Shown here: positions 46,537-56,075 of the stretch, piece by piece
How the letters are laid out: every line of letters starts with the position of its first letter
How positions within the stretch are numbered: the stretch's first letter is position 1
Assembly (NCBI GenBank): GCA_948567375.1
Contig: OX419759.1
Location: 39,522,593 to 39,586,592 of the forward strand
DNA length: 64,000 bases
DNA from: Lunularia cruciata
Taxonomy: Eukaryota; Streptophyta; Marchantiopsida; Lunulariales; Lunulariaceae
Direction of reading: 5' to 3'
The notes under the pieces: generated by a model
Seen by the model: the letters and a program-made list of their open reading frames with translations, nothing else
Told to the model about the DNA's origin: nothing
Database searches by the model: none
Made by a program: the position numbers and the translations under genes

Positions 46537-48521
46537 CAACTCCAGACCTTTAGAGTACTGTTTTGGAATGTTCATGGTCTCACACATACCAAGTACTCCA
46601 GCGCTAAGCCTTTGTGGGATGATGCTGATCTGATCAATCTTGTGGAGACATGGGAACATGAAGGAAACACCATTCAAGACATTGAAGGATTCACTCTTGT
46701 TGGTTCAACCTGGAACAAGCAGAGACAACACAAAGGAAGGGGCTTTGGAGGTATTGCTACTTACGTCAGATTTGGCTTTGAGAAATCAGTCTCATTGATA
46801 GGTCAAGATTCAAGTGGACAATACCAATGGCTGAGGATTGGAGGAGTTGCCACACCTTGCTTCATTGGTGTTTGTTACTTTGCCCCGTTGACATCACCAA
46901 TCTATTCAAGTGGACTTCTCAACACCATGCAGCCTTTCCATTCCTTGACGAAGGATGTGTTAGAGTTTCAAAGTAAAGGTGCAGTCCTTGTTCTTGGTGA
47001 TTTCAATGCTAGGATCCAAGCCTCTCAGATCCCTGACTTGAGCGACCTTGAGAATGATCCTTTCCACAGCTTGATAGACCATTCTAGTGCTTGGTCCCGC
47101 TCTTCCAAAGATCCTATGTCCAATTCCATGAGTGAGTACTTTTTGAGCTTTGGTGCCAATTGTAGCTTGAAGATCTTGAATGGCTTTTCTCAATTTCCAA
47201 AAACTTGTTAAAGCACATGCTTTGCTTCAGGTGGATCAAGCACCATAGATTATATGCTCACTTCAGCTAATGATATCCATCTTGTCTCAGATTTTGCCAT
47301 TTTAGATCCTCAACCAGAATCAGACCATGCACCTCTATCTTGTACCATCCTTTTTCCTTGCCTCAATAGAACCACATTACCTATAGACCATGCTTTTAGA
47401 GGCAAACTTTGTCTAGATTTTCACAAGAGAGACTTGTACCAACAAGCTATCCAAGAGAAATTGAGTTCTATGGAGTGGAGTTCTGATTTTGAACAACGTA
47501 GTGATCAATTGATTGAACTCAATTGATTGAACCTTGACAAGTCCAAGGTGATTGTGGTGGGTTCTAAAGGTGTCACACCTTTCTTTTTTGATGGACAGCA
47601 ATTGGAGCAGGTTTCTTCTTATAAGTACTTGGGCCTTGAGTTTTCTCATGACTATAGTTGGTCCACTTGTGTGAAGATGAGAATCAATGCAGGCTTTAGA
47701 GCTTTGTATTCACTCATGAACCGCTCTAGACTTGCCCACCTTACCACATGGGAGTTGAAGAAGGTGTTGTTCAGATCTCTTGTGCAGCCGGTGGTTCTCT
47801 ATGGTGCTCAGATTTGGGGTCCAGGTACTAAGAAGACATGGTGGCAAAAGGTGGAGAAAGTTCAGAAATTGTTTTTGTGTGATGAACTTGGAGTGAGGAC
47901 TCAAACTCCTTATGTATTGCTGCTTACTGAAACCGGGTTTTTGCCACTTGAGGCTGAAGCTTTGTTTTTAGCTATCACATATGCCACTAAGGTGAGGTCC
48001 ATGGAGCATGAGAGACTTCCCTACCAAGCTTTTTGTGCCACTCTATCTGTCGGTTGGTATACAAATCTGATTGCATGGGCCACAAGGTGGAATGTTTGTG
48101 AGCGACATTGGAGGTTGGAGCCTATTGCACTACGAGAAGTGATCAAGGAGCAGTTCTTACTTTGCTTATGGCAGCAGCCCGGTACCAAGATGGTGTTCTA
48201 TCACCAGTTTGTAAATCCTATGTTGGTGTATTGTGAGCAAGATTATCTCTTGGCTAGGATTTCTACTTCACTTAGACATGTTATTGCTCAATATAGAACT
48301 AGTTCTCATAGACTAGAAGTAGAACAAGGACGTTGGCAGCAGATAGAGCACTCCATGCGACTTTGCAAATTGTGTACTATGAGCAAAGTTGAGGATGAGC
48401 ATCATGTGTTGATTGATTGCCCTAGTTACATGCAGATTAGAGTTAGACATCAGATTACTTGTAGTGATTTCTCAACTCTCTTACAGGTTGAAGCTTTAGC
48501 GTTAGGGAAGTACATGACAGA
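46537..48521 (+). pseudogene. LINE-A ORF2 with RT deletion
   Basis: The endonuclease part is open to 47208, with one stop at 47209. At about 47520 the frame leaves the linker (QLIEL) and re-enters at NLDKSKVIVVGSKG, deleting the RT including YADD; a short GAAC is shared at the junction. The C-terminal part is open to about 48521 with the knuckle CKLCTMSKVEDEHH, then runs at GACAGAG|GAG into upstream ORF2 sequence. The 369-residue frame is a deletion product, not a distinct protein. Confidence 0.85.
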
Positions 48522-48838
48522 GGAGTGGAGTTCTGATTTTCAACAACGTAGTGATCAATTGGTTGAACTTCTTCAATCTACATCAACTTTTTTGTTTCCA
48601 AGAGGCTCCCACAGAAAGAGACTTGGTCACCCTTGAAATAGGTGGTATGATGCTGATTGCAAAAAAGCAAGGATCAAAGCTATGGATAGGTCTCTTGATC
48701 AGATTGCACAAAATCAGACCTTTGTTTAATACAGAAAATTGGTGAAGTGCAAAAAGCAAGGGGGTTGAGTTGAGCATTGAACTGAGGAGCAATCCCAAGG
48801 CTTTTTAGAAGAAGGTAACCATCAGATCTCCATCTCCA
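48522..48838 (+). pseudogene. LINE-A ORF2 linker fragment
   Basis: Repeats the WSSDFQQRSDQLVELLQ to NPKAF part of ORF2 with stops near 48636, 48727 and 48768 and a small deletion. It is joined at 48521 to a C-terminal end and at 48838 to a 3' tail. Confidence 0.8.
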
Positions 48839-48965
48839 TAACAGATTGGTCAGATGCCCTAGGCCCTTGCCTAGGCTCACATTTCATGTGTTTTGTATTG
48901 TGTTTCTAGCCTTTTGACTCTTTGGGTCTATTGGGCTTTATATTTCATTGTTCATTGTTCATTGT
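48839..48965 (+). mobile_element. LINE-A 3' tail piece within ORF2 (S7)
   Basis: About 127 bases starting TAACAGATTGGTCAGATGCC with both 3' hairpins, ending CATTGTTCATTGTT. Unlike S1 or S4, the flanking ORF2 is missing about 200 bases across the insertion, so it went in with a deletion or marks a recombination joint. Confidence 0.75.
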
Positions 48966-50199
48966 TGAACTTCTGAAGTGGGGTGGTAGCCATCTGATTT
49001 CAGTACTCACTTCTCTCTTGAATGAGGCCATCAGGTGTGGCTTTCCTGATAGATGGTGCTTCAAGAAGGTAGTTCCTATTCACAAGTCTGGTCATAGAGA
49101 TATTGTCACCAATTACCGTACCATTCTAGTGGGTAGTATCTTTGCCAAGTTGTACGGTCAAATTTTGGAGTCTAGGTTGAGTACTTGGGCTGAAAAACAC
49201 ATAATTTGAGTTAAGTGCCAAGCTGGTTTCAGATCAGGCTTTAGTACTTTGGATCATCTATTGGTACTCCATGTTTTGTGGTGGAAATCCAAAGGTGTTG
49301 GGAGAGCTCTCTATGTTGCATTTATTGATTTCAGGAAGGCCTTTGATAAGGTGCTTAGGAAATCTCTAAGTGAGAGACTCACTCAAGTTGGTATTTCAGC
49401 TGATCTAATTGGTGTTATCTCTAGACTCTATGAAAAGGTGGTTGTGAAACTTTCATCTTTGAGTTCTCAAGATGTCCTTAGCACAATGGGTGTGATTCAA
49501 GGCTGCTCTCTATCTCCAACTCTATTTGGAATCTTCATGGATGATCTGGAGAGATTACTTATGGAAACTAGAGCTACTGGTGTACAGGTTGGCTCTTTGA
49601 TGATACATGCACTACTATATGCAGATGATGTAGTGCTTCTCTCCACCAATCCACAAAGTTTACAGAAGCTGTTGGATTCTCTTCTCTTGTTTTGCAATGA
49701 AACAAAGATGGAAGTGAATCTTGACAAGTCCAAGGTGATTGTGGTGGGTTCTAAAGGTGTCACACCTTTCTTTTTTGATGGACAGCAATTGGAGCAAGTT
49801 TCTTCTTACAAGTACTTGGGCCTTGAGTTTTCTCATGACTATAGTTGGTCTACTTGGGTGAAGATGAGAATCAATGCAGGCTTTAGAGCTTTGTATTCAC
49901 TCATGAACCGCTCTAGACTTGCTAACCTTACCACATGGGAGTTGAAGAAGGTGCTGTTCAGATCTCTTGTGCAGCCGGTGGTTCTCTATGGTGCTCAGAT
50001 TTGGGGTCCAGGTACTAAGAAGACATGGTGGCAAAAGGTGGAGAAAGTTCAGAAATTGTTTTTGTGTGATGAACTTGGAGTGAGGACTCAAACTCCTTAT
50101 GTATTGCTGCTTGCTGAAACAGGGTTTTTGCCACTTGAGGCTGAAGCTTTGTTTTTAGCTATCACATATGCCACTAAGGTGAGGTCCATGGAGCATGAG
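48966..50199 (+). pseudogene. LINE-A ORF2 RT fragment
   Basis: From VELLKWGGSHLISVLT through RT (YADD near 49618) to the thumb at MEHE (50199). One stop at 49207-49209 and otherwise open for 321 codons. It ends abruptly at an A2 5' UTR fragment. Confidence 0.85.
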
Positions 50200-51319
50200 C
50201 ATTTTAGGGTTTGAGCTGCAATTTCAAATGATTGTACCTCTACGAATACTCAAGCAAATGAAGTGATTTGGATCTCATTCGGACCCTTATGCTGAAAGCT
50301 TTTTCTCAAGGTAAAGCTTGTCCAGTTTGGAGGACTACAGAGAGAGTTCTGGATTTTTCAATTCTGAGGAAGCTCTCGGTAATCTATGTGAATGTGCGAG
50401 AATTGGGAGAGGATTGCTCTACAGTAAAAAGTGCAAATCCAGTGAAAATTGCAGCATCAGAATCTGTGAGTTACAAGCTCTGTTTCAAGTCCAAATTCGT
50501 AGCACATGGAGGTCTGAGCAAGCAGTGGTGGCATTTCCCATTCTGTCACATTTCATGCATCTTGGTGTTTAGAGTTCCAACTTTGCAGGGCCAGTTCTCC
50601 TCACTCACAAACCCAATCCAGGTGATTCTTGTGTCATAAGAACCACATTGTCATAGGCTTTCTATTGACTCCATATTTGAAGAATTTGGATATCCAACGC
50701 TGATGATATGACCATTTGCTTCATTGCAATACTTCCAAGTACTTGGTGTTAAATTCTACACATGTGAAGTAGGATTGCTTGTACTTATAGGTCCAAATCA
50801 AGTGGTTTTTGTGGCAATAGAACAAGCACTATGCAAGGTTTCTTTTGAGCTTTGACGTGTTGCAATTGGAGATCAGACAAGGAAGTTGTGACAATTTGAG
50901 ATCTGTGACTCTTTGTACATCACAACATTGTGAAGTGCAAATTCAGACCATTGTATCTTTGTACTCAATGATCCAAATGAAGTGATCTTTGTGTCATTAG
51001 AATCAACTCAGTCAAGCCTTTACATTGAAAAATTATTGACAGAGTTTAGAAGATAGATTTGGAGCTCTGGGTACCCCAATTTTTGCAGCCTTGGTAGCTT
51101 TGTGCACCACTGATTTGGAATGTAATAGCTTTACATTCACATGTCCATTTGAGGTGATTCTTATCTCATTAGAACCAACTTCTCCAGTTCCTTCTTTCAA
51201 TACCTAGCTAGTAGTACTTAGTGATGTAAAATCACAGCTAAGCTACCTTGAAAATCTTGAAGTTTTGGTGTTGGAAGTAAAACTTCTAGATTTATTGTGA
51301 GTGATTAGTGATTGGCATA
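50200..51319 (+). promoter_or_regulatory. LINE-A2 5' UTR, 5'-truncated
   Basis: Leader monomers with TTTTAGGGTTTGAGCTGC at its left edge and cores near 50255, 50436, 50615, 50796, 50977 and 51150, again about 180 bp apart. It leads to the A2 ORF1 ATG at 51320. Confidence 0.7.
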
Positions 51320-52159
51320 ATGGAGGAGTCCAAGATGGTGAAAGACATTGCAGATATAGCCTTGAAGTAACAACAATTAGCTGAAATGTACAGGAAATCT
51401 AATGATTTCCACAAAGAGCTTAGAAGCTTCTTTGCACCTATGTCCCAGTGCATGAGTACTCTCATGACTGATATGGATGTTGTAAAGGTTGAGATCAGCA
51501 CTATAAAAGAGTCATTGAACTTGGTCAACCAAGAGATTCAAGACCTAAAGAAGAGTACTATCTTGCTGTTAACATCAACCAAGGGGATGGTGGATGCTAC
51601 TAAGAAGGTTGCATCTTTGGGAGTACAAGCCAACGACATTGCTACACAAAGCGGAGGGCTCCAACAGATTGTGGACACATTAGAAGTGAAGATGAAGTCT
51701 TATGCTAAAGCTACTAAGGTGGCTCAAATCTCTTACTTGCAAGAGCATGAGGTTGAGAAGGAGAACCAACTGGTGAAAATGAAAAACTTGAGGATTTCAG
51801 GTTTGCCAGAGATTGAGAAGAAAGATACCAAGGCCATAGTGTGTGAATTTATTGCTGATTCTCTGAGAGTCCATGATCCTCAAATTGTGCAAGCATATAG
51901 ATTGGGACAGTAAGGTGCACAACCAAGAAGCATTTTGGTGAGGTTTGGCTCAGAAACTCAAAGGAATTTAGTGATGGCAAACAAGGCTATATTGAAGGGG
52001 CGGCGCATCTGGTTAGATCCTGATCTCACATCTCTCCAATGGCAAGCAAAGAAGGGAGAATTAGCAAAAGTGAAGGAGTCTCAACAAGCAGGTTTTGTTG
52101 CATTCTTGAGAGATAATAGAGCTGTGATTACTCAAAAGAAATTGTCAGCTGTTGCATAG
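51320..52159 (+). pseudogene. LINE-A2 ORF1 with two stops
   Basis: Exactly the intact length (840 nt). It begins MEESKMVKDIADIALK and then has TAA at 51368-51370. A second TAA occurs near 51911 (GGACAG-TAA). The RRM-like segments KNLRISGLPE and SILVRFGSE-equivalent are legible. TAG 52157-52159 is followed in frame by CAATTCCAA and ORF2. Confidence 0.9.
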
Positions 52160-52535
52160 CAATTCCAAACCCTTAGAGTGTTGTTTTGGAATGTACATGG
52201 GCTCACACAAACCAAGTACTCCAGCGCTAAGCCTTTGTGGGATGATGAAACAATGAAACAATGAAACAATGAAATATAAAGCCCGAAAGACCCAAAGAGT
52301 CAAAAGGCTGGAAACACAATGATGCTGCTCTGATCAATCTTGTGGAGACATGGGAACATGAAGGAAACACCATTCAAGACATTGAAGGTTTCACTCTTAT
52401 TGGGTCAACTTGGAACAAGCGGAGGCAACACAAAGGAAGGGGCTTTGGAGGTATTGCTACTTACGTCAGATTTGGCTTTGAGAAATCAGTCTCTTTGAGT
52501 CTCTTTGATCAGCAGTTTGTAAATCCTATGTTGGT
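52160..52535 (+). pseudogene. LINE-A ORF2 N-terminal fragment
   Basis: Reads LFWNVHGLTQTKYSSAKPL and LINLVETW to GFEKSVSL. It then jumps near 52505 to a 30-base C-terminal scrap (QQFVNPMLV). It is interrupted by the S8 tail. No RT remains. Confidence 0.85.
52248..52320 (-). mobile_element. Solo LINE-A 3' tail insertion (S8)
   Basis: 73 bases in minus orientation (three ATGAAACA units, AAGCCCGAAAGACCCAAAGA, GGCTGGAAACACAAT), flanked by GATG, or ATGATG if the shared bases are assigned differently (left copy ends at 52247, right copy ends at 52324). Its inner end lies within a few bases of that of S1. Confidence 0.88.
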
Positions 52536-52544
52536 GAGAAGTGA

Positions 52545-54022
52545 GATTTTCGAAAGTTTGAGAGAGGAGATTTTCCCGAAAATTCAGATAGTCATATCTT
52601 AGCACTTGCTCATCCAAATCTTTTGATTTTGGTCTTTTTTGGATCGCCTTGCCAAGAGCTTTCTATGGACACCAAGATTGCTCCATTTTGAGCTTTGTGG
52701 CGAAAGTTATGAGTGCTTGAATTTTCTGACAGAGGTTCAATACTTAAGAGATCGTTTCTTCATCATCAGGAGTCCAAATGGAGTGATTTCTGTGTCAATG
52801 GATGTGCCTTGAAGAGCTCTTTCGATTGATAGCAAGCATGCTTAAAACCCAGATCTGTGCAGAGAGTTACAAGGATTCGAATTCTGTCATCTTTGGCAGA
52901 TTTTAGGGTTTGGACTATAAATTCGATTGACTGTATCTCTGCCAACACTTGGGGAAATGGAGTGATTGGAGTCTCATTGGAACCTCTATACTGAGAGATT
53001 TCCTTCAAGGTAAAGCTTGTCCAGTTTGGATCAATACTAAGGGAGATCTGAATTTTTCAATTCTGAGACAATTTTGAGTAGTCCTTGTTATTGTGCGAGA
53101 ATTGGGAAGGCTATTGCTCTATGGTCACAAGTGCAAATCCAGTGAAAATTACTGCATCATAATTTGTGAGTTACAAGCTCTGTTTCAAGGCCAAGCTCGC
53201 AGCACATGGAGGTCTGAGCAAGCAGTGGTGGTAATTTTCATTCTGTCACATCTCGTGCATCTTGGTGTTTGGAGTACCAACTTTGCAGTGCAAGTTCTCC
53301 TCACTTATAGATCCAATTCAGGTGATTCTTGTATCATAGGAACCACATGGTCATAAGCTTTCTATTGAGTTCATACTTGAAAGATTTGGATATCCAACAC
53401 AGATGATATGACCATTTGTTTCACTGTAGCACTTGCAACTACTTGGTGTTAGAATCTGCACATGTGAAGGAGGATTTCTCTGTACTTATAGGTCCAAATC
53501 AAGTGGTTTTTGTGGCAATAGAACGAGCATTGTGCAAGGTTTCTATTGAGGTCTGATTTGTAGACATTGAAGGTCAGATAAGGAAGTTGTGACAGTTTGA
53601 AATCTGTGACTCTTTGGACATCATAACATTGTGAAGTGCAAATTCAAGCTATTGTATCTTTGTACTCAATGATCCAAATGAAGTGATCTTTGTGTATTAA
53701 GAATCAGCTCCCTCAGACCTTGAGACTGAAAATTGATTACTACAGGTGAGGTCACAAATTAGAAGCTCTAGGTACCTCAAATTTTTGCAGCCTTTGGTAT
53801 CTCTGTGCACTGCCAATTTGAAAGAGAGTATCTTTGCACTCACATATTCAAATGAGATGATTCTTATCTCATTAGAATCAGTTTTTCAAGGTCTTTACTT
53901 CAACACCAGCCTAGTAGTGCTTACAATTGTAAAACAATAGTGCTACCTACTTGAAAATCCTAAATTTTTGGTGTTGGAAGTAAAACTTCCAGATTGACTG
54001 TGAGTGATAAGTGATTGTCACA
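52545..54022 (+). promoter_or_regulatory. LINE-A2 5' UTR, full 8-monomer array
   Basis: This is the best-preserved A2 leader. Cores of the type CCAAATGRAGTGAT…TCATTAGAA are anchored at 52616, 52776, 52955, 53135, 53315, 53496, 53676 and 53850. The steps are 160, 179, 180, 180, 181, 180 and 174 bp. The element's 5' end (TTTTCGAAAGTTTGAGAGAG) is near 52546. TTTTAGGGTTTGG lies near 52902. It leads to the ORF1 ATG at 54023. A promoter role is inferred from its position. Confidence 0.8.
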
Positions 54023-54157
54023 ATGGAGGATTCCAAGATGGTGAAAAACATTGCTGATATAGCCATGAAGCAACAACAATAAGCTGAAATTTATAAGAAA
54101 GCAAATGATTTCCACAAGGACCTTAGAAGCTTCATGGCACCTATGCACCAGTCCCAG
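54023..54157 (+). pseudogene. LINE-A2 ORF1, 5' part before a nested element
   Basis: Begins MEDSKMVKNIADIAMKQQQ with a TAA at codon 20 (54080-54082), then continues to the FMAPM region. Interrupted near 54150 by the A1 element group; the same ORF1 resumes at 60577 with MSTLMTDMEFVKVE. Confidence 0.85.
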
Positions 54158-54179
54158 TTTACATCTATCTATGCGTCAA

Positions 54180-55229
54180 TTTGGAGTGGAGTTTCGAAAG
54201 TTTGAGAGGAGAGGAGTCCTGAAAGTTTGAGAAGCCATATCTCCCTACATACATGTCCAAACGTTGCGGTTTTGGTATCGTTCGAAGCGCCTTGCCAAGA
54301 CCTTTCCATAGCCACCAAGATTGTGTCATTCTGAGCTTTGAGCGAAACGTTATGAGTGATTGAAATTTCTGACACAGGAGCTAGACTTGAGAGTTCGAAT
54401 CTTCATCATATGGTGTCCAAATGGAGTGATTTTTGTGGCATTAGAAGCGCCTTTGGAAGCTCTTTCGATTGATACTACGCTGGCTTGCAGAGCACCTACA
54501 CAAAGAAAGTTATGAAGATTCGAATTCTGCCATCTCTCGGAGATTTTAGGGTTTGAGCTCAATTTTCAATACCTTGTAACTTTTTGGTTCCATGTCCAAA
54601 TCTTTCAATCTTGGACTCATTGGAAAGAGCTGTGAGAGTGCTTTCTTTTGAACTCCTGGTTGCTGAAGTTGGAGTTCTGTGGAAGAAGTTTTGAAATTCA
54701 TCAATCTGTGTTTTTGTGCGGTTGGTGGTGCTCAAATCTGCAACTTTCAGAGGCTGGAACTTTGGACTCACATCTTCAAATGAGGTGATCTTGGACTCAT
54801 TAGAAGCATCTTGTCAAGAGCTATTGATTGAAATTCATTTCATAGAATTTGAAGCTCTGTGCTTGCAGTTATCAGCATTTGAATTCTGTGATTCAATGAG
54901 GTTTAGAAGTTTCCATAGAGAACTCTAGAGGCCATAACTTCATGTCTATTGGCTCAAATGAGTTCATTTTTGATTCATTAGATAGAATTTCTCAAGAGCT
55001 TTTGATTGAGTCATCTATTGTAGATTTTAAAGTACTGTAGCCAAGGTTATGAATTTTCGAAATCTGTAGGATTTCAAAATTTTCATGTAGGAAAAACTCA
55101 AATTCAAAAGTTTGCAACTTTTGATTTACAAGTCCAAAGGAGTTGATTTTTGGTGTAGAGCTATTGGTGTTCACAGAGTGTGAGTGAACCAGAGGATACA
55201 TTCTCATAGTATCTGTTAGAAATTTTAGA
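54180..55229 (+). promoter_or_regulatory. 5' UTR of the intact LINE-A1, 6-monomer array
   Basis: Starts with GAGTTTCGAAAGTTTGAGAG and repeats a diverged unit with anchors at 54259, 54419, 54598, 54778, 54956 and 55136 (steps 160, 179, 180, 178, 180). Units share CCAAATG and TCATTAGAAGC, and AAGAGCTTT-GATTGA further on. ATTTTAGGGTTTGAGCTC lies near 54543. The leader ends at the ORF1 ATG at 55230. Its place ahead of the only coding-complete copy makes it the best candidate for an active promoter; that activity is inferred. Confidence 0.8.
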
Positions 55230-56069
55230 ATGGAAGCTTCCAAGATGACGCAAGACATTGCTGAGATAGCTTCAAAACAGCAACAGCTTGCTGAAATGTA
55301 TAGAAAAGCAAATGACTTCCACAAGGAACTCAAGAGCTTTTTTGCCCCCATGTCTCAATGCATGAACACTCTTATGGCAGATTTGCAAACCGTAAGAGTT
55401 GATGTCTTGACTGTGAAAGAATCTCTGAATTCGATCACCGTAGATATCCAAGAACTCAAGAAGAGTAGCAATTTGATGTTAGACTCCACCAAGGGTATGG
55501 TGGATGCTACTGAGAAGGTTGCTTCCTTGGGAGCACAAGCCACCAACATTGCTTCACAAAATGGAGGGCTGCAAGAGATGGTTGACACATTAGAGGTCAA
55601 GATGAAGTCATATGCTGAAGCTACGAAGGTGGCTCAAATCTCTTACTTGCAAGAGCATGAGGTTGAGAAGGAGAACCAATTGGTGAGAATGAAGAACTTG
55701 AGGATTTCAGGTTTGCCTGAGATTGAGAAGGAAGACACCAAGGCCATAGTGTGTGAGTTTATTGCTGATTCTTTGAGAGTCCATGATCCTCAAATTTTGC
55801 AAGCATATAGATTGGGACAACAAGGTGCACAACCAAGAAGCATTTTGGTGAGGTTTGGCTCAGAAACTCAAAGGAATGCAGTGATGGGGAACAAAGCTAT
55901 ACTAAAGGGGCGGCGTATCTGGTTGGACCCTGATCTCACACCTCTCCAATGGCAAGCAAAGAAGAGAGAATTAGCAAAAGTGAAGGAGGCTCAACAAGCA
56001 GGTTTTGTTGCATTCTTGAGAGATAATAGAGCTGTGATTACTCAAAAGAAATTGTCAGCTATTGCATAG
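55230..56069 (+). CDS. LINE-A1 ORF1 protein, intact (coiled coil + RRM-like)
   Basis: This encodes 279 residues from an ATG in AGAATGG context. Residues 1-150 are heptad-rich and contain no Pro apart from one near 40 (coiled-coil trimerisation-type region). Residues 155-164 (KNLRISGLPE) and 203-211 (RSILVRFGS) look like the two RNP strands of an RRM. Residues 230-279 (WLDPDLTPLQWQAKK, FLRDNRAVIT) resemble the C-terminal domain of vertebrate L1 ORF1p. No CCHC knuckle is present, unlike ORF1 of most known plant L1 elements. Expected role: RNA-binding chaperone packaging the element RNA. It ends in TAG, with ORF2 continuing in the same frame. All other ORF1 copies here have stops, deletions or missing ends. 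Confidence 0.93.
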   Translation: MEASKMTQDIAEIASKQQQLAEMYRKANDFHKELKSFFAPMSQCMNTLMADLQTVRVDVLTVKESLNSITVDIQELKKSSNLMLDSTKGMVDATEKVASLGAQATNIASQNGGLQEMVDTLEVKMKSYAEATKVAQISYLQEHEVEKENQLVRMKNLRISGLPEIEKEDTKAIVCEFIADSLRVHDPQILQAYRLGQQGAQPRSILVRFGSETQRNAVMGNKAILKGRRIWLDPDLTPLQWQAKKRELAKVKEAQQAGFVAFLRDNRAVITQKKLSAIA

Positions 56070-56075
56070 CAATTC
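56067..56075 (+). promoter_or_regulatory. Candidate stop-codon readthrough site
   Basis: TAG-CAA-TTC joins ORF1 to ORF2 with no frame change. It is one base from the tobamovirus-type UAG-CAR-YYA readthrough context. Ten ORF1/ORF2 junctions in the window keep the frame; nine have TAG and one TAA (27713). Readthrough itself is inferred. Confidence 0.6.

Noticed and set aside
47527..48636. 369-codon frame as a novel protein
   Set aside because: It is a LINE-A ORF2 deletion product joined to another ORF2 fragment.
52616..53850. CRISPR-like regularly spaced repeats
   Set aside because: Period is about 180 bp with diverged cores inside a LINE leader; repeat and spacer sizes do not fit CRISPR.
54543..54560. 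Interstitial telomere repeat
   Set aside because: Only one TTTAGGG unit per leader; no tandem run.
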